64,000 nucleotides of DNA from Winogradskyella ludwigii. GTDB taxonomy: Bacteria > Bacteroidota > Bacteroidia > Flavobacteriales > Flavobacteriaceae. This document shows, in pieces, positions 36,985 through 46,163 of this stretch (position 1 is its first letter; every line of letters begins with the position of its first letter). A model generated the notes under the pieces. The model was not told the origin of the DNA. It did not search any database and was given only the letters and a program-made list of their open reading frames with translations. The translations under genes and the position numbers were made by a program. The stretch lies in NCBI RefSeq assembly GCF_013403985.1, contig NZ_JABFDF010000003.1, positions 62,001-126,000 on the forward strand. Direction: 5' to 3'.

Positions 36985-37752
36985 ATGAACAGTCTAAAAT
37001 ATTATGAAAGTAAAAAAGAATTTAATGTATTTGTAGCAAGTACGTTTTCGGATTTAAAGACTTATAAACTCGAAAACAAACAAGCAGCCTTCAATGAATT
37101 ATTATTTACAGACTTGTACGAAGTAAAACGTTTCATCATTAAAAGATTAAGTACTGCTTTAACCAAAGGAAATCTTCCTCACGGCAAATACAAAGCAGAT
37201 GATTTTATAGATCAACTTTTTATTGAAGTCTATGATCATTTTGAAGACGTTGAAAACGAAAAGCAACTATATCCTTGGTTATTTAAGAAAGCAAATGATT
37301 TGTTAGATAATGTTATTACAGAAGAAAATTTTGATGATTCTTTTCTTAAAAATATAGATGATTATACCAAGCCAGAATGGGATGCCATGGAGGAAAAATA
37401 TAGCACAGATGCTAACGGTCATTTATTGATGATTGAAGAATTAGACGATATGTCTTACAACCATAACGACTACACTTTAAATCATGTATTTATAGAAGAT
37501 GACGAAAAAGATTGGATAGAAAAAATAGACAAAGATTTAACTGCAGAAGAGATTCAAAATCATATCTCTATGGTGTTGTATTACTTGCCGTTAGAAGTCC
37601 GAACTGTTTTCCAATTATCAATTGTTCAACATCTAGAATTGGTTGAAATTGCTGAAATACGAAACATTACAATTGAAGCTGTAAAACTACATTTAGCGAC
37701 GGCAAAAAAAGCGCTTAAAGTCAGTTTACTCAATAGATATCCTTTAAAATAA
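36985..37752 (+). CDS. Divergent ECF-like RNA polymerase sigma factor
   Basis: This 255-aa protein shows a region-2-like segment ([20 protein letters not shown], then [17 protein letters not shown]) and a C-terminal region-4 helix-turn-helix ([20 protein letters not shown], then [18 protein letters not shown]). The two are separated by an unusually long acidic linker (about 105-180), much longer than in standard ECF factors. It heads an operon with dnaJ, a helical protein, thioredoxin and a 118-aa protein, under a perfect regulon promoter. This suggests a second regulatory tier. No anti-sigma gene is adjacent. Confidence 0.72.
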   Translation: MNSLKYYESKKEFNVFVASTFSDLKTYKLENKQAAFNELLFTDLYEVKRFIIKRLSTALTKGNLPHGKYKADDFIDQLFIEVYDHFEDVENEKQLYPWLFKKANDLLDNVITEENFDDSFLKNIDDYTKPEWDAMEEKYSTDANGHLLMIEELDDMSYNHNDYTLNHVFIEDDEKDWIEKIDKDLTAEEIQNHISMVLYYLPLEVRTVFQLSIVQHLELVEIAEIRNITIEAVKLHLATAKKALKVSLLNRYPLK

Positions 37753-37768
37753 GAAATCACTTTGTAAG

Positions 37769-38719
37769 ATGAACTATAAGGATTATTACAAAATATTAGG
37801 CGTTAATAAAGATGCTTCAGAAAAAGACATCAAAAAAGCCTATCGGAAATTAGCAGCTAAACACCATCCAGATAAAAATCTAGATGATAAAGCTTCCGAA
37901 GAAAAATTTAAAGAAATTAATGAGGCTAACGAAGTCTTAAGCGATAAAGAAAAGCGTGAAAAATATGATACGCTTGGCTCTAATTGGGAAGCCTACCAAA
38001 ACACAGGAGATGATTGGAGAGATTATGCCAATCAAGCTAACCAAAGAAAGAGTAGGGGAGACGGTTATTCTTATCAAGGAGATCCTTCAGGATTTTATGG
38101 TCAAGGCGCTCAAGGTGGAGACGATTTCTCAAGTTTCTTTGAATCCTATTTTGGAGCAGGAGGACGTTCTGCAAGAGGACAACGACCAACACACTCAGGA
38201 GGAGACACGCAAGCCGAAATGCCCATTACACTTTTGGAAGCTTATGAAGGAAGTAAAAGAACTTTTGAAATTCATAATGAAAAGTTACGGATTACCATTA
38301 AAAAAGGAGCTTATGATGGTCAGCAATTAAAAATAAAAGGCAAAGGCCAATCAGGTGCTCAAGGTGGAAAAAGAGGAGATTTATATATCATTTTAAAAGT
38401 ACAAGCAGATCCTAGATTTGAAAGAAGAGGAGATAACCTGTTATACAATGCTTCAGTAGATTTATATACCGCCATTTTAGGTGGAAAAATAGAAGTGCCA
38501 ACATTTACAGGAACTTTAAAAATAACAGTTCCCAAAGGTAGCGAAACAGGAAAAACACTTAGACTTAAGGGAAAAGGAATGCCAAAGTATAATAAGCCAA
38601 CAACACATGGAGATTTGCTTGTTAAATTAAATGTAGATCTGCCTAAAACACTCACTAAGGAAGAGGAAGAATTATTTAAAAAATTACAAGATTTAAGAAC
38701 AACTCAAACGGTAAATTAA
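37769..38719 (+). CDS. DnaJ-like co-chaperone (CbpA type)
   Basis: This 316-aa class II J-protein has an N-terminal J domain (about 4-70) with the HPD motif in AAKHHPDKN, a Gly/Phe-rich linker ([16 protein letters not shown]) and the two C-terminal substrate-binding domains, with no zinc-finger region. It stimulates DnaK ATPase and holds unfolded proteins. It lies 16 nt after the sigma-factor gene. The linker also shows a Gly/Gln-rich stretch. Confidence 0.93.
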   Translation: MNYKDYYKILGVNKDASEKDIKKAYRKLAAKHHPDKNLDDKASEEKFKEINEANEVLSDKEKREKYDTLGSNWEAYQNTGDDWRDYANQANQRKSRGDGYSYQGDPSGFYGQGAQGGDDFSSFFESYFGAGGRSARGQRPTHSGGDTQAEMPITLLEAYEGSKRTFEIHNEKLRITIKKGAYDGQQLKIKGKGQSGAQGGKRGDLYIILKVQADPRFERRGDNLLYNASVDLYTAILGGKIEVPTFTGTLKITVPKGSETGKTLRLKGKGMPKYNKPTTHGDLLVKLNVDLPKTLTKEEEELFKKLQDLRTTQTVN

Positions 38720-38742
38720 ACACAAATTAAAACTATAAAATC

Positions 38743-39150
38743 ATGGACACATTAATTTCAAACCCAAAAGAGCAATATTTATTAGGTGCAGGACTAGATG
38801 TTTTACACTTTGAAAGCAGAGAGTGGCTAGATACTATTGACTTGTATAAAGATGAAGTTCGTTTTTTTGAAGACTTATTAACTAAAAAAGAAATTTCAAA
38901 AAAAAATAATACAGACTATGAACAAATGCTGAAAAATCTTGATAAAATTCATAAAGATTTGTTTGAAGATTTAGAAGAAGCCATCATAAAACACGAACAA
39001 TTATTATCTAGAATAGAACTTTCAGAACAAGGATTATCTGATAATAACTATCGAGAAAAACACCAAGAAATTGGCTTAAGAATGAGCACATTTACAAAGG
39101 ATTTTAAAACTTTTAAAAGAATCGTTTTTAATTATGCAAAAGGGCTTTAA
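38743..39150 (+). CDS. Helical coiled-coil protein, recurrent 120-150 aa family (copy 1)
   Basis: This 135-aa soluble, highly charged, all-helical protein opens with HFESREWLDTIDLYKDEVRFF and contains later LEEAIIKHEQLL and FTKDFKTFKRIV. The pattern H-x-E-x3-W-x-x-x-I/L-x-x-Y/W-K-D-E is shared with the protein at 49174-49560, and similar architectures occur at 50296, 58433 and 58890. No known function. It sits between dnaJ and thioredoxin in the S10 operon. Confidence 0.7.
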   Translation: MDTLISNPKEQYLLGAGLDVLHFESREWLDTIDLYKDEVRFFEDLLTKKEISKKNNTDYEQMLKNLDKIHKDLFEDLEEAIIKHEQLLSRIELSEQGLSDNNYREKHQEIGLRMSTFTKDFKTFKRIVFNYAKGL

Positions 39151-39224
39151 TAACAAATAATCCAACTATTAATTTACTTAATCCAATATGTGAATTAATA
39201 GTTTGGTTTTAAAATTAAAAACAG

Positions 39225-39536
39225 ATGAAAGGCGATTTTAATAAAATAGTAAATGAAAAAACACCTGTTCTGGTAGATTTCTTCGCAGAATGGTGTGGAC
39301 CTTGCAAGGCGCAATCTCCAGTTATTAAAGAGCTAGCACAAGAAGTAAATGGTAAAGTACGTGTTATAAAAATAGATATAGATAAAAACCAAGCAGTAGC
39401 ACAGCGTTACAATGTTAGAGGAGTACCAACTTTGGTTTTATTTATAGAAGGTCAGATAGTTTGGAGACAATCTGGTGTACAAAGTAAATCGCAACTTTTA
39501 GATGTTATAAAACAGCATACATCTGTATTGGGTTAA
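39225..39536 (+). CDS. trxA: Thioredoxin
   Basis: This 103-aa protein carries the canonical redox motif AEWCGPCKA (Cys24 and Cys27) and the cis-Pro loop VRGVPTLVLF. It reduces protein disulfides in the cytoplasm. The distance from the preceding gene (74 nt) is longer than other gaps in the operon, so a minor internal promoter is possible, though no regulon palindrome is present. It is a secondary thioredoxin serving stress repair, judging by context. Confidence 0.95.
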   Translation: MKGDFNKIVNEKTPVLVDFFAEWCGPCKAQSPVIKELAQEVNGKVRVIKIDIDKNQAVAQRYNVRGVPTLVLFIEGQIVWRQSGVQSKSQLLDVIKQHTSVLG

Positions 39537-39559
39537 CTATTAATTAAAAAAAAGACATT

Positions 39560-39916
39560 ATGGAATTAGCAATTTATACAACAAACTATGACGTAACAGA
39601 TACGGTTCAAAATTTTATGAATATCTATTATGCGACAAACATGCCATATTTGGCAAGCGATCTTTTAAAGAAAGGATTAACACCAGTTCAAATTTCTGAT
39701 GCTGTCAGTGCTGCCATTAAAGTGATTAATGCTTCAGGTATTGCTGCTCACAAACATTTTATGCCTGTTTTTAGTAGCTTAAAGGAAGGAATTGTTCAAG
39801 ATTGTAAACTTTCTGATATTGGATATGGTTTGGTATTGATGAATGCAGAGAAAAGTTTACCAGCTGTTAGTGAGTTTCAAATGGATATTTTAAATAATTT
39901 TTTAAAAGTGCATTAA
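39560..39916 (+). CDS. Hypothetical protein (118 aa)
   Basis: This soluble helical protein (ELAIYTTNYDVTDTVQNFM, then GIAAHKHFMPVFSS and LSDIGYGLVLMNA) has no recognised domain. It follows thioredoxin by 23 nt and is the last gene of the S10 operon before a strong terminator. The conserved His pair in AAHKHFMPV and a single Cys near the middle are notable, but no function can be assigned. Confidence 0.65.
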   Translation: MELAIYTTNYDVTDTVQNFMNIYYATNMPYLASDLLKKGLTPVQISDAVSAAIKVINASGIAAHKHFMPVFSSLKEGIVQDCKLSDIGYGLVLMNAEKSLPAVSEFQMDILNNFLKVH

Positions 39917-39953
39917 AGATTCAATCGGTATCAAATTTTAGATATATAAAGCT

Positions 39954-40028
39954 CCTTCAGTATTAACTTTAATTGTTCTTTAGAACTATAATTAACACTG
40001 AAAGAGAAGTTTTGTTTTGTTTTTTTTA
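39954..40028 (+). terminator. Terminator of the sigma-dnaJ-trx operon
   Basis: A long imperfect stem (TTCAGTATTAA / TTAACACTGAA with an inner GTTCT/AGAAC) is followed by a T-rich run ending near 40028. Confidence 0.7.
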
Positions 40029-40083
40029 GATTGTATTCATAGTTATTTCAATAGAAAAATAGCTTCTTAAAATTCAGGATAGA

Positions 40084-40740
40084 TTAATACCCTATGACAT
40101 TTAACTCATTAATTACAATATGAACACCAGGAGCTAAATAGGCGGCGTTTTCGGCGGCTTTCTTTTCTGCTATGGAATGTACTGTTCCGTTTAATTTTAC
40201 GAGACCATCTGTGTTATCTACTGATATAGCATTGGCATCAATATCTGCGGAACGAATAAATGCTTTAGCTATTTTCTCTTTTATATCAAATGGCTGTAGA
40301 CTTTTTTTTATGGTGATAACATTGTTTATCCATTTTACACCAATAATATTTTCTGCAACACGTTTTGCAGCATCTTTTTGGAAAGCAAAGTTGACTTCTC
40401 CAGACAAGTTAACCCAACCATCTCGTACTTCAATTGAAATTTTATTTTCTGGTACTGCAGTATTCCATTCAAACGCTTTAACAATGGCTTTGCTAATCTC
40501 TAAGTCGGTTTTTTGGTATTTTGTTCCATACTTAACTTGGATATCTCCTGCTAAAGCTTTTACACCTTTTACGCGTTTTATTGCTTTCTCCGCGGCTACT
40601 TTTTTCTGATAATTATCAAGAACACCAGTAAGCATGACGGTTCCATTTTCTACAACGACTCCAATTTGAGTTTCATCTATATTTGGTTGCCATTCAAGTT
40701 CTTCTAATACATTTTTTTTAATATCTGAATCTGTTTTCAT
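40084..40740 (-). CDS. Three-BON-domain protein (second copy)
   Basis: This 218-aa paralogue of the genes at 36168 and 42035 has the same start (MKTDSDIKKNVLEELEWQPN) and three BON repeats (about 3-70, 77-145, 147-217; NGTVMLTGVL, DGWVNLSGEV, DGLVKLNGTV). It is 54 nt downstream of the hydroxyacyl-CoA dehydrogenase gene and has no palindrome of its own, so it is likely expressed from the S11 promoter. Confidence 0.88.
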   Translation of the reverse strand: MKTDSDIKKNVLEELEWQPNIDETQIGVVVENGTVMLTGVLDNYQKKVAAEKAIKRVKGVKALAGDIQVKYGTKYQKTDLEISKAIVKAFEWNTAVPENKISIEVRDGWVNLSGEVNFAFQKDAAKRVAENIIGVKWINNVITIKKSLQPFDIKEKIAKAFIRSADIDANAISVDNTDGLVKLNGTVHSIAEKKAAENAAYLAPGVHIVINELNVIGY

Positions 40741-40794
40741 GATCTAATGAATTAATCTATTATTTATTTATACGACTTTCAATCTAAGCTCAAT

Positions 40795-41691
40795 TTATTT
40801 CAAAAAATCTAAATCTTGAAAAGCTGGATTAGGATATTTATAGAATCCTTCGCCTGTAGAAACTCCTAATTTATTTTTATCTATAAAGTTCTCTTTGAGG
40901 TATTTTACGGTTTCAATTTTTAAAGGATCATTAGTTTTATCAGCTTCTATTTTATTAATGTTATAGGCTGTAGTAATACCAACAACATCCAAAATAGCAA
41001 AAGGACCTAATGGTGCACCTGTTGCTTTCATCCAAGTTTTATCTATAGTTTGAGGCTCTGCAACTTTATTTACCAATAACGCAGTTGCAGCACTTAATAA
41101 TGGTACTAATAGTGAATTTAAAATATAGCCAGGTTGTTCTTTATGCAAAGGCAAGGCTAACATGCCAATCGCTTTGGCAAAGGCAACTACATCTTTGAAA
41201 ACTTTTGGGTCGGTTTTAGGATGTCCCATAATTTCTGCTGTGTTATGAATCCATATGGTGTTCGCAAAATGTAATGCCAAAAATTGAGAAGGTCTTCCTG
41301 TAGCGTCTGCAAACTCACTTGGTAAAAGTGTTGAAGAGTTAGTAGCAAACACCGTTTTCTTAGGTGCCACTTTTGCCAATTTATAGTAAAAATCTATTTT
41401 AATTTTTGGATTTTCTGGTACGGCTTCAATGAGCAAATCAGCATCTTTAACCGACTCGGCTAAATTAGACGTATAGTTTAAGTTTTTAAACGTTGCATCA
41501 ATTTGCTTTTGTGTTGCATTTAAATCTCTTTGATAAGCTTCACTTAAGATATTAAATTTTGTTTTAGCTTTTTCTAAATTTTCATCTGTGATATCATAAA
41601 CGGTAACTTGAAATCCATGAAATGCGGTTTGAAATGCTATTTGGTATCCCAAAACACCGCTTCCTGCTATGGTAATATTTTTATAGTTCAT
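40795..41691 (-). CDS. 3-hydroxyacyl-CoA dehydrogenase family protein
   Basis: This 298-aa enzyme has an N-terminal NAD-binding Rossmann fold (TIAGSGVLGYQIAFQTAFHG) and the family segments ATNSSTLLPSEFA and LHFANTIW, followed by the all-helical C-terminal domain with PGYILNSLLVPLLSAA. Members oxidise 3-hydroxyacyl- or 3-hydroxybutyryl-CoA. The position after SHEF in bona fide enzymes is LHFAN rather than HFFNP, so substrate preference is uncertain. Its predicted mRNA has a 200-nt leader containing micro-ORFs. Confidence 0.88.
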   Translation of the reverse strand: MNYKNITIAGSGVLGYQIAFQTAFHGFQVTVYDITDENLEKAKTKFNILSEAYQRDLNATQKQIDATFKNLNYTSNLAESVKDADLLIEAVPENPKIKIDFYYKLAKVAPKKTVFATNSSTLLPSEFADATGRPSQFLALHFANTIWIHNTAEIMGHPKTDPKVFKDVVAFAKAIGMLALPLHKEQPGYILNSLLVPLLSAATALLVNKVAEPQTIDKTWMKATGAPLGPFAILDVVGITTAYNINKIEADKTNDPLKIETVKYLKENFIDKNKLGVSTGEGFYKYPNPAFQDLDFLK

Positions 41692-41792
41692 TTTTATAGT
41701 TTTTTTGTTTTTGTGACTTCAGTTTATATTATGTTGAACCTAATACTCTTAATAGATATTCAATATGCAAGGTTTATTTTAGTTGAATTTCT

Positions 41793-41855
41793 CTAAAGTT
41801 TTTTTACCACCTTAACTCTTTTAATACCAATTGTTTTGCGTCTAAGTCGGTTCAT
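41793..41855 (-). CDS. Basic 20-aa micro-ORF in the dehydrogenase mRNA leader
   Basis: An ATG at 41855 opens a 20-codon frame ending at TAG 41793-41795, encoding MNRLRRKTIGIKRVKVVKKL, with nine Lys/Arg. A 10-codon frame upstream ends in TGA overlapping this ATG (ATGA), suggesting possible coupling. It lies about 40 nt after the predicted S11 start site and 100 nt before the dehydrogenase. Translation is unproven; such a short basic peptide may be regulatory or chance. Confidence 0.35.
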   Translation of the reverse strand: MNRLRRKTIGIKRVKVVKKL

Positions 41856-41897
41856 CTTTTTAGATGACCGTTTAGTTGAATCATCAATGGTATACTA

Positions 41898-41940
41898 CAA
41901 AATTAAGACAGTATCTTTTACTAAGTACTGACCTAGGTCA
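41898..41940 (-). promoter_or_regulatory. Regulon site S11: perfect palindrome plus perfect -7 box for the dehydrogenase-BON unit
   Basis: Minus strand TGACCTAGGTCA (41940-41929), 23 nt, then TAATTTTG (41905-41898). The predicted start site near 41893 gives a leader of about 200 nt. Confidence 0.8.
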
Positions 41941-41945
41941 GTCTA

Positions 41946-41987
41946 AAAAAAATGCCCTAATCTATGGTATTAGATTAGGGCATTTTT
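41946..41987 (-). terminator. Terminator of the third BON gene
   Basis: The stem AATGCCCTAATCTA/TAGATTAGGGCATT is followed by a T-run on the minus strand. It ends only about 5 nt before the S11 palindrome. Confidence 0.85.
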
Positions 41988-42034
41988 ATATAAGAAACTA
42001 GAATTTTCAATTTCTTATATCGTTTTTAAAACAA

Positions 42035-42688
42035 TTAGTAAACAACTTCTAATTCATTATCTACTGTCCAAACTCCAGGAGAGTAATAGGCGGTTTTTCT
42101 AGCATCGTCTTTTTCTTTTAATGAGTGTACTTTCCCTTTTAAGGTTACAGTATGTCCATTAGTTATTACAGCAATACCTTTAGAGTCGATATCTGCAGAA
42201 CGTTCAAATGCTTTTTTGATTTTGTTCTCAATATCTTTAGCATCTACTAAGTTTTTTAGTAAAATATTGTCAACAACATATTTTACACCTTGTAAGTTTT
42301 CTACAGCTTTTTTAGCGGCATGTTTTTCAAAATCCCACATAACTTCTCCAGATAGATAAACCCAACCGTTTTCAACTTTGACATCAATTTTACTAGAGGG
42401 CACTGAAATATTCCATTTTAAAGCATTAACTGCTGCTGCTGCTAGTTCTGCATCAGATTTCTTATAACCGTCTCCATAATGTACTTCGATTTCTTCTGCT
42501 ACAGCTTTTACACCAAATACGTTTTTAGCAGCATTTTCTGCCTCACGTTTTTTTGCGTAACTGTCAACTGTTCCAGATAGTGTTACAATACCATCTTTTA
42601 CAACAACACCAATTTGGGTTTCATCGATGCTTGGTTGCCATTCTAGCTCGTCTAAGACATCTTGTTTGATACTTGAATCTGTTCTCAT
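42035..42688 (-). CDS. Three-BON-domain protein (third copy)
   Basis: This 217-aa paralogue starts MRTDSSIKQDVLDELEWQPS and has three BON repeats (DGIVTLSGTV, NGWVYLSGEV, HTVTLKGKV). An in-frame ATG eight codons upstream (42712) exists, but alignment with the other two copies and the predicted transcription start near 42720 favour 42688. Pairwise similarity with the copy at 36168 is high by eye. It has its own S12 promoter. Confidence 0.88.
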   Translation of the reverse strand: MRTDSSIKQDVLDELEWQPSIDETQIGVVVKDGIVTLSGTVDSYAKKREAENAAKNVFGVKAVAEEIEVHYGDGYKKSDAELAAAAVNALKWNISVPSSKIDVKVENGWVYLSGEVMWDFEKHAAKKAVENLQGVKYVVDNILLKNLVDAKDIENKIKKAFERSADIDSKGIAVITNGHTVTLKGKVHSLKEKDDARKTAYYSPGVWTVDNELEVVY

Positions 42689-42724
42689 GATTTTATGATT
42701 TAGATTAAACATTAATTAATAGTT

Positions 42725-42767
42725 CAAAGGTAATGTGGACTTAAAGTGTTGACACTGATCTAAATCA
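42725..42767 (-). promoter_or_regulatory. Regulon site S12: palindrome plus perfect -7 box for the third BON gene
   Basis: Minus strand TGATTTAGATCA (42767-42756), 23 nt, then TACCTTTG (42732-42725). The palindrome overlaps the stop codon of the upstream DUF2238 gene. Confidence 0.72.
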
Positions 42768-43394
42768 GAATAGTGTTTTTTTTGAAAATTTTAACAGCGC
42801 ATAAATTATAGCTGATAGTTGAACACCTAGAAAAGCAATTGCCATGTCTTTTTGAGAGTCCCAGATGTCTCCTTGCGTTCCTAGATATGAAGCACCTTCT
42901 TCTACAAAAAAAACATTAGCCACCAACCATTCTATAATTTCATATAAGGCGCTTGCAGATAGAATTATTAAAATGGGAAGTACAAAAGCTTCGCGTTTTG
43001 AAAGTTTCAACCATTTTGAAAGTAATTCGTGCAATGGGAGGAACAGCAGAAATCCAAAACTAAAATGAACGAGTCTATCGTATGGATTTCTAGAGGTGTG
43101 GAGTACATCTTGAAGCCAAAAACCAAATGTATTATCTGCATAAGTATATTTAGAGCCATAAACATGTAAGCATAAAAAAACACAAATTAAGAGATAACTA
43201 AAATCGCTAAACCTGTGTTTTTTATAAGAGACTATTAAAAAAAGCAGCGCTATTACAGTTAACGTATTTTCTATAAGCCAATTCTTAATGTCTGTAGTAC
43301 CAATTAGGGAATTTGCCCAAACGATACAAAACAACAAACCATACCAAAAAGTCTTATGTCCGATTACAGTAATAACACTGCTTTGCAATTTCAT
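42765..43394 (-). CDS. DUF2238 (YjdF-like) inner membrane protein
   Basis: This 209-aa protein has about six membrane helices and the DUF2238 signatures DRLVHFSFGFLLFLPLHE, SALYEIIEWLVA and GDIWDSQKDMAIAFLG. The acidic and His residues in these motifs are conserved, but the function is unknown. It is the last gene of a long operon running from the ferritin gene, 20 nt after oleate hydratase. Confidence 0.88.
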   Translation of the reverse strand: MKLQSSVITVIGHKTFWYGLLFCIVWANSLIGTTDIKNWLIENTLTVIALLFLIVSYKKHRFSDFSYLLICVFLCLHVYGSKYTYADNTFGFWLQDVLHTSRNPYDRLVHFSFGFLLFLPLHELLSKWLKLSKREAFVLPILIILSASALYEIIEWLVANVFFVEEGASYLGTQGDIWDSQKDMAIAFLGVQLSAIIYALLKFSKKTLF

Positions 43395-43414
43395 ATCAAA
43401 ATAATTATAAGTTG

Positions 43415-45007
43415 CTAGCTACTAATAGATTTAGCCGCTTTAATAAGCGATTTTGCTTCGTGAATTGAAGGGTAAACAGGAATTAGTTTTTTTCCTGTTT
43501 CAAACAATCCATAGACTGCTGTTTGTGCTGTTCTTACTGAGTATTCTACCGTAAACACAATATCTTTTGGTACCTCTGCAAACTGACCTAAAAAGGCAAA
43601 ATTAGTTACGCCTTCAACTAAAACTTCGGGTCTATCTCCATATGCTCTTGGCATAAATAAGCTATCAATAAAAGGCATTGCTGTTGGAATACAGTTTACT
43701 TTTCCTTCAGCAACAATTGGTTTCATTAATTTCTGAATATTTAAATGATACCAAAGTTCTTCTAAGATTTCTTCACCTGTACATTCTGCCATTGTTTTAT
43801 TAACATAATTTCCTTTTCTATCTGGATATAAACCATAACCCCAAAATACTTTAACATCTTTAGGTTGATTAGGGAAATGTGGTTGACGAGCAATTACAAT
43901 AGACATCAGCCAATTAGAATCTGTCATGGTTACTAAACCACCAGTACCATCTACATTACCTGAGAAATTCTCCATGTAATCATGAAAGGTACTATCTTTC
44001 AACGTTGCTGTAAATGAATACCATTTTTGTAAATCTATATTGTCACAGAAAACACCAGGATTACCAAAAGCCTTATCTTTTTTAGCTATGTGTTTCCAAA
44101 GTTTCCAAGACCCAGATTCTGCAACCCCTTTTAGTTTTGCAGGTCTGTCCCAAGCGCCATTATCTGTACTATCTGTAATAGAACCATTGGTAATAAAAAC
44201 GTAGTCATTTTCACCAAGCACTATTTCATTCTTATCTTTTAGATGTATTACAGCTGCTGTTTTTTTATCTGAAGATAAATCAAAATCTATATCTACAACT
44301 TCACATTTCATATCAAATACAACGCCTTTGTTTTCTAGATATTTTTTCATAGGACGCACTACAGAATCGTACTGATTATATTTTGTACGCATTACACCAC
44401 CTAAACGATAAAGTCCATCTACTAAATGAATTAAACGTCTCATGTATCTTCTCATTTCGGCAACACTGCTCCATTTTTGAAAAGCAAACATTGTAGACCA
44501 AATGTACCAGAAGTTAGTTTCAAAAAAATCGTGATCGTACCAATCTTCAATTCTTTTGTTCTCTAATAATTTTTCAGACGTCATTAATAGTTTTAAGAAA
44601 TCTGCTTGCTGTTTAAGTGAAAGTCCATAGGAAGATACATCTAGTTTTTTACCCTCTTTTAATAACCTCGCTTTTCCATTTGAAACAAACCTTTCATTAA
44701 ATTCAAACGATTCATCCCTTACAGAAACCTTTGGATCTTCCAAAGATGGAATATAGGATAGTAAATCCCAGTAACACTCATAATGTTTTTCGTGCATTCT
44801 TCCACCTCTAACCACAAAACCGTCGTCTTCATTTCCTGCTCCATCTAAAGCACCACCAAGGATATTATCTTTTTCTAAAATATGAATGTTTTTTCCTTGC
44901 AAACCAGCATCTTTAACTAAATAAACAGCACTTGCAAGCGATGCTATTCCGCTACCAATAAGATATACTTTAGCATCTTTTGGATTTTTATTTTTATGTC
45001 GCTTCAT
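43415..45007 (-). CDS. ohyA: Oleate hydratase
   Basis: This 530-aa FAD-dependent enzyme adds water across the cis-9 double bond of oleic acid to give 10-hydroxystearate. The N-terminal nucleotide-binding loop GSGIASLASAVYLVKDAG and the family segment GGALDGAGNEDDGFVVRGGR identify the myosin-cross-reactive-antigen/oleate hydratase family; the residues MHEKHYECYWDLL follow. Homologues detoxify host or membrane unsaturated fatty acids. Here it is embedded in a stress operon, which points to membrane lipid adaptation. Confidence 0.93.
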   Translation of the reverse strand: MKRHKNKNPKDAKVYLIGSGIASLASAVYLVKDAGLQGKNIHILEKDNILGGALDGAGNEDDGFVVRGGRMHEKHYECYWDLLSYIPSLEDPKVSVRDESFEFNERFVSNGKARLLKEGKKLDVSSYGLSLKQQADFLKLLMTSEKLLENKRIEDWYDHDFFETNFWYIWSTMFAFQKWSSVAEMRRYMRRLIHLVDGLYRLGGVMRTKYNQYDSVVRPMKKYLENKGVVFDMKCEVVDIDFDLSSDKKTAAVIHLKDKNEIVLGENDYVFITNGSITDSTDNGAWDRPAKLKGVAESGSWKLWKHIAKKDKAFGNPGVFCDNIDLQKWYSFTATLKDSTFHDYMENFSGNVDGTGGLVTMTDSNWLMSIVIARQPHFPNQPKDVKVFWGYGLYPDRKGNYVNKTMAECTGEEILEELWYHLNIQKLMKPIVAEGKVNCIPTAMPFIDSLFMPRAYGDRPEVLVEGVTNFAFLGQFAEVPKDIVFTVEYSVRTAQTAVYGLFETGKKLIPVYPSIHEAKSLIKAAKSISS

Positions 45008-45062
45008 AATTTTTATTTTTTCCTCAAGACAAGTGACTACTTTTCTTGAGATATTCTTATTG

Positions 45063-45632
45063 TTAACTGAAATCGTTTTTAATTTTCTTTAAACCAAATG
45101 CCAGAAATATTCGAAAAATACCTGCACTTACAAATGCCATCGCTGTCATGTAAATTATGCTTAAACCTGCAAAAACGGGATTAGCTAATAGTAGAAATGC
45201 AAACATTAAAGTGAGAAACCCTAAAAATAATAACCATCCCCAATTTGGAACATCAATAGCTTTAAACTGAAACGATAATCCAATAGCCATAAAGCCCTGA
45301 AACAATAGCCAAAAACCAACGTAAAAAGGTAAAATTGTCATTGTCATTAAGGGATGTGACATTAATAATAGGCCTATAATAAGATCTAGAATACCACCTG
45401 CGAGATACCAGCCCCAATTATTTATATCGTTTTTATTTGTAATAGAAAACAATATTTGAGATATACCTGAAACAAATATGAATACACTAAAAACAATACT
45501 TAAGGACACATAACTTGCTAATGGTGTTTGAAACACCCAAACTCCAGCAATGATGTATAAAATTCCAATTAAGAGTGATATCCACCAATTTCTCACTGTA
45601 GATTGTGCTGAACTTAATACTGTAGTTGCCAT
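45063..45632 (-). CDS. HdeD/DUF308-family membrane protein
   Basis: This 189-aa protein has six membrane helices in three hairpins (LIGILYIIAGVWVFQTPLAS, GGILDLIIGLLLMSHPL, LGFLTLMFAFLLLANPVFAG), the HdeD/DUF308 repeat. HdeD is linked to acid resistance in E. coli. It lies 7 nt after the upstream lipoprotein gene in the ferritin-led operon. Confidence 0.88.
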   Translation of the reverse strand: MATTVLSSAQSTVRNWWISLLIGILYIIAGVWVFQTPLASYVSLSIVFSVFIFVSGISQILFSITNKNDINNWGWYLAGGILDLIIGLLLMSHPLMTMTILPFYVGFWLLFQGFMAIGLSFQFKAIDVPNWGWLLFLGFLTLMFAFLLLANPVFAGLSIIYMTAMAFVSAGIFRIFLAFGLKKIKNDFS

Positions 45633-45639
45633 GATTTTT

Positions 45640-46140
45640 TTAATTCACATTGTTTTTAAATAGATCTTTTAAGGCAGTACCTAGTTCATTCATATCGTGA
45701 GTAAACTCGCGTTCAAATTTGCGTTCTGTAGCGATAGATGCCTCGTTAAAAGAAATTACTCCGTCTTTAAATGCTTTGCTTCTTTTTGCTAATTTTTCTT
45801 TTAATTCATTATTTTTTTGTTCAAGCTTATCGAGTTGTTGAGTCAACTTTTCTTTTTCACTTTTACTTGCTTTTGCAATTTTTTCTCTTAATAATTTGAT
45901 TTCTTTTTCTGAATTTTCAATAGTTGTTTCAGATTCTGTTTTAAATTTTTGCCAGTCTGCACTTACTGCAGTTTTAATCTCTTTACTCGTGTCTTCTGCT
46001 CCTTGTTTTAAATCTTTGCTTAGTTCTTTAGCATCTTCTTTAGCTGCTTTTGCATCTTGTTTAGGGGCTTCGCCGCAGCTTGTTAAAACTGTTCCTGTCA
46101 TAAATACTATTATGATGAAGGATAAAATATTTGTTTTCAT
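45640..46140 (-). CDS. Coiled-coil lipoprotein
   Basis: This 166-aa protein has a lipoprotein signal peptide (FIIIVFMTGTVLTSC) followed by a long, highly charged coiled coil with Lys/Glu/Asp heptads and a C-terminal segment REFTHDMNELGTALKDLF. It is a tandem paralogue of the next gene upstream (46164): both end in FxxxFxxDMNEL-type helices. It is probably an anchored periplasmic stress protein. Function unknown. Confidence 0.75.
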   Translation of the reverse strand: MKTNILSFIIIVFMTGTVLTSCGEAPKQDAKAAKEDAKELSKDLKQGAEDTSKEIKTAVSADWQKFKTESETTIENSEKEIKLLREKIAKASKSEKEKLTQQLDKLEQKNNELKEKLAKRSKAFKDGVISFNEASIATERKFEREFTHDMNELGTALKDLFKNNVN

Positions 46141-46163
46141 AATTAATTGTTTTAAAAATTATT

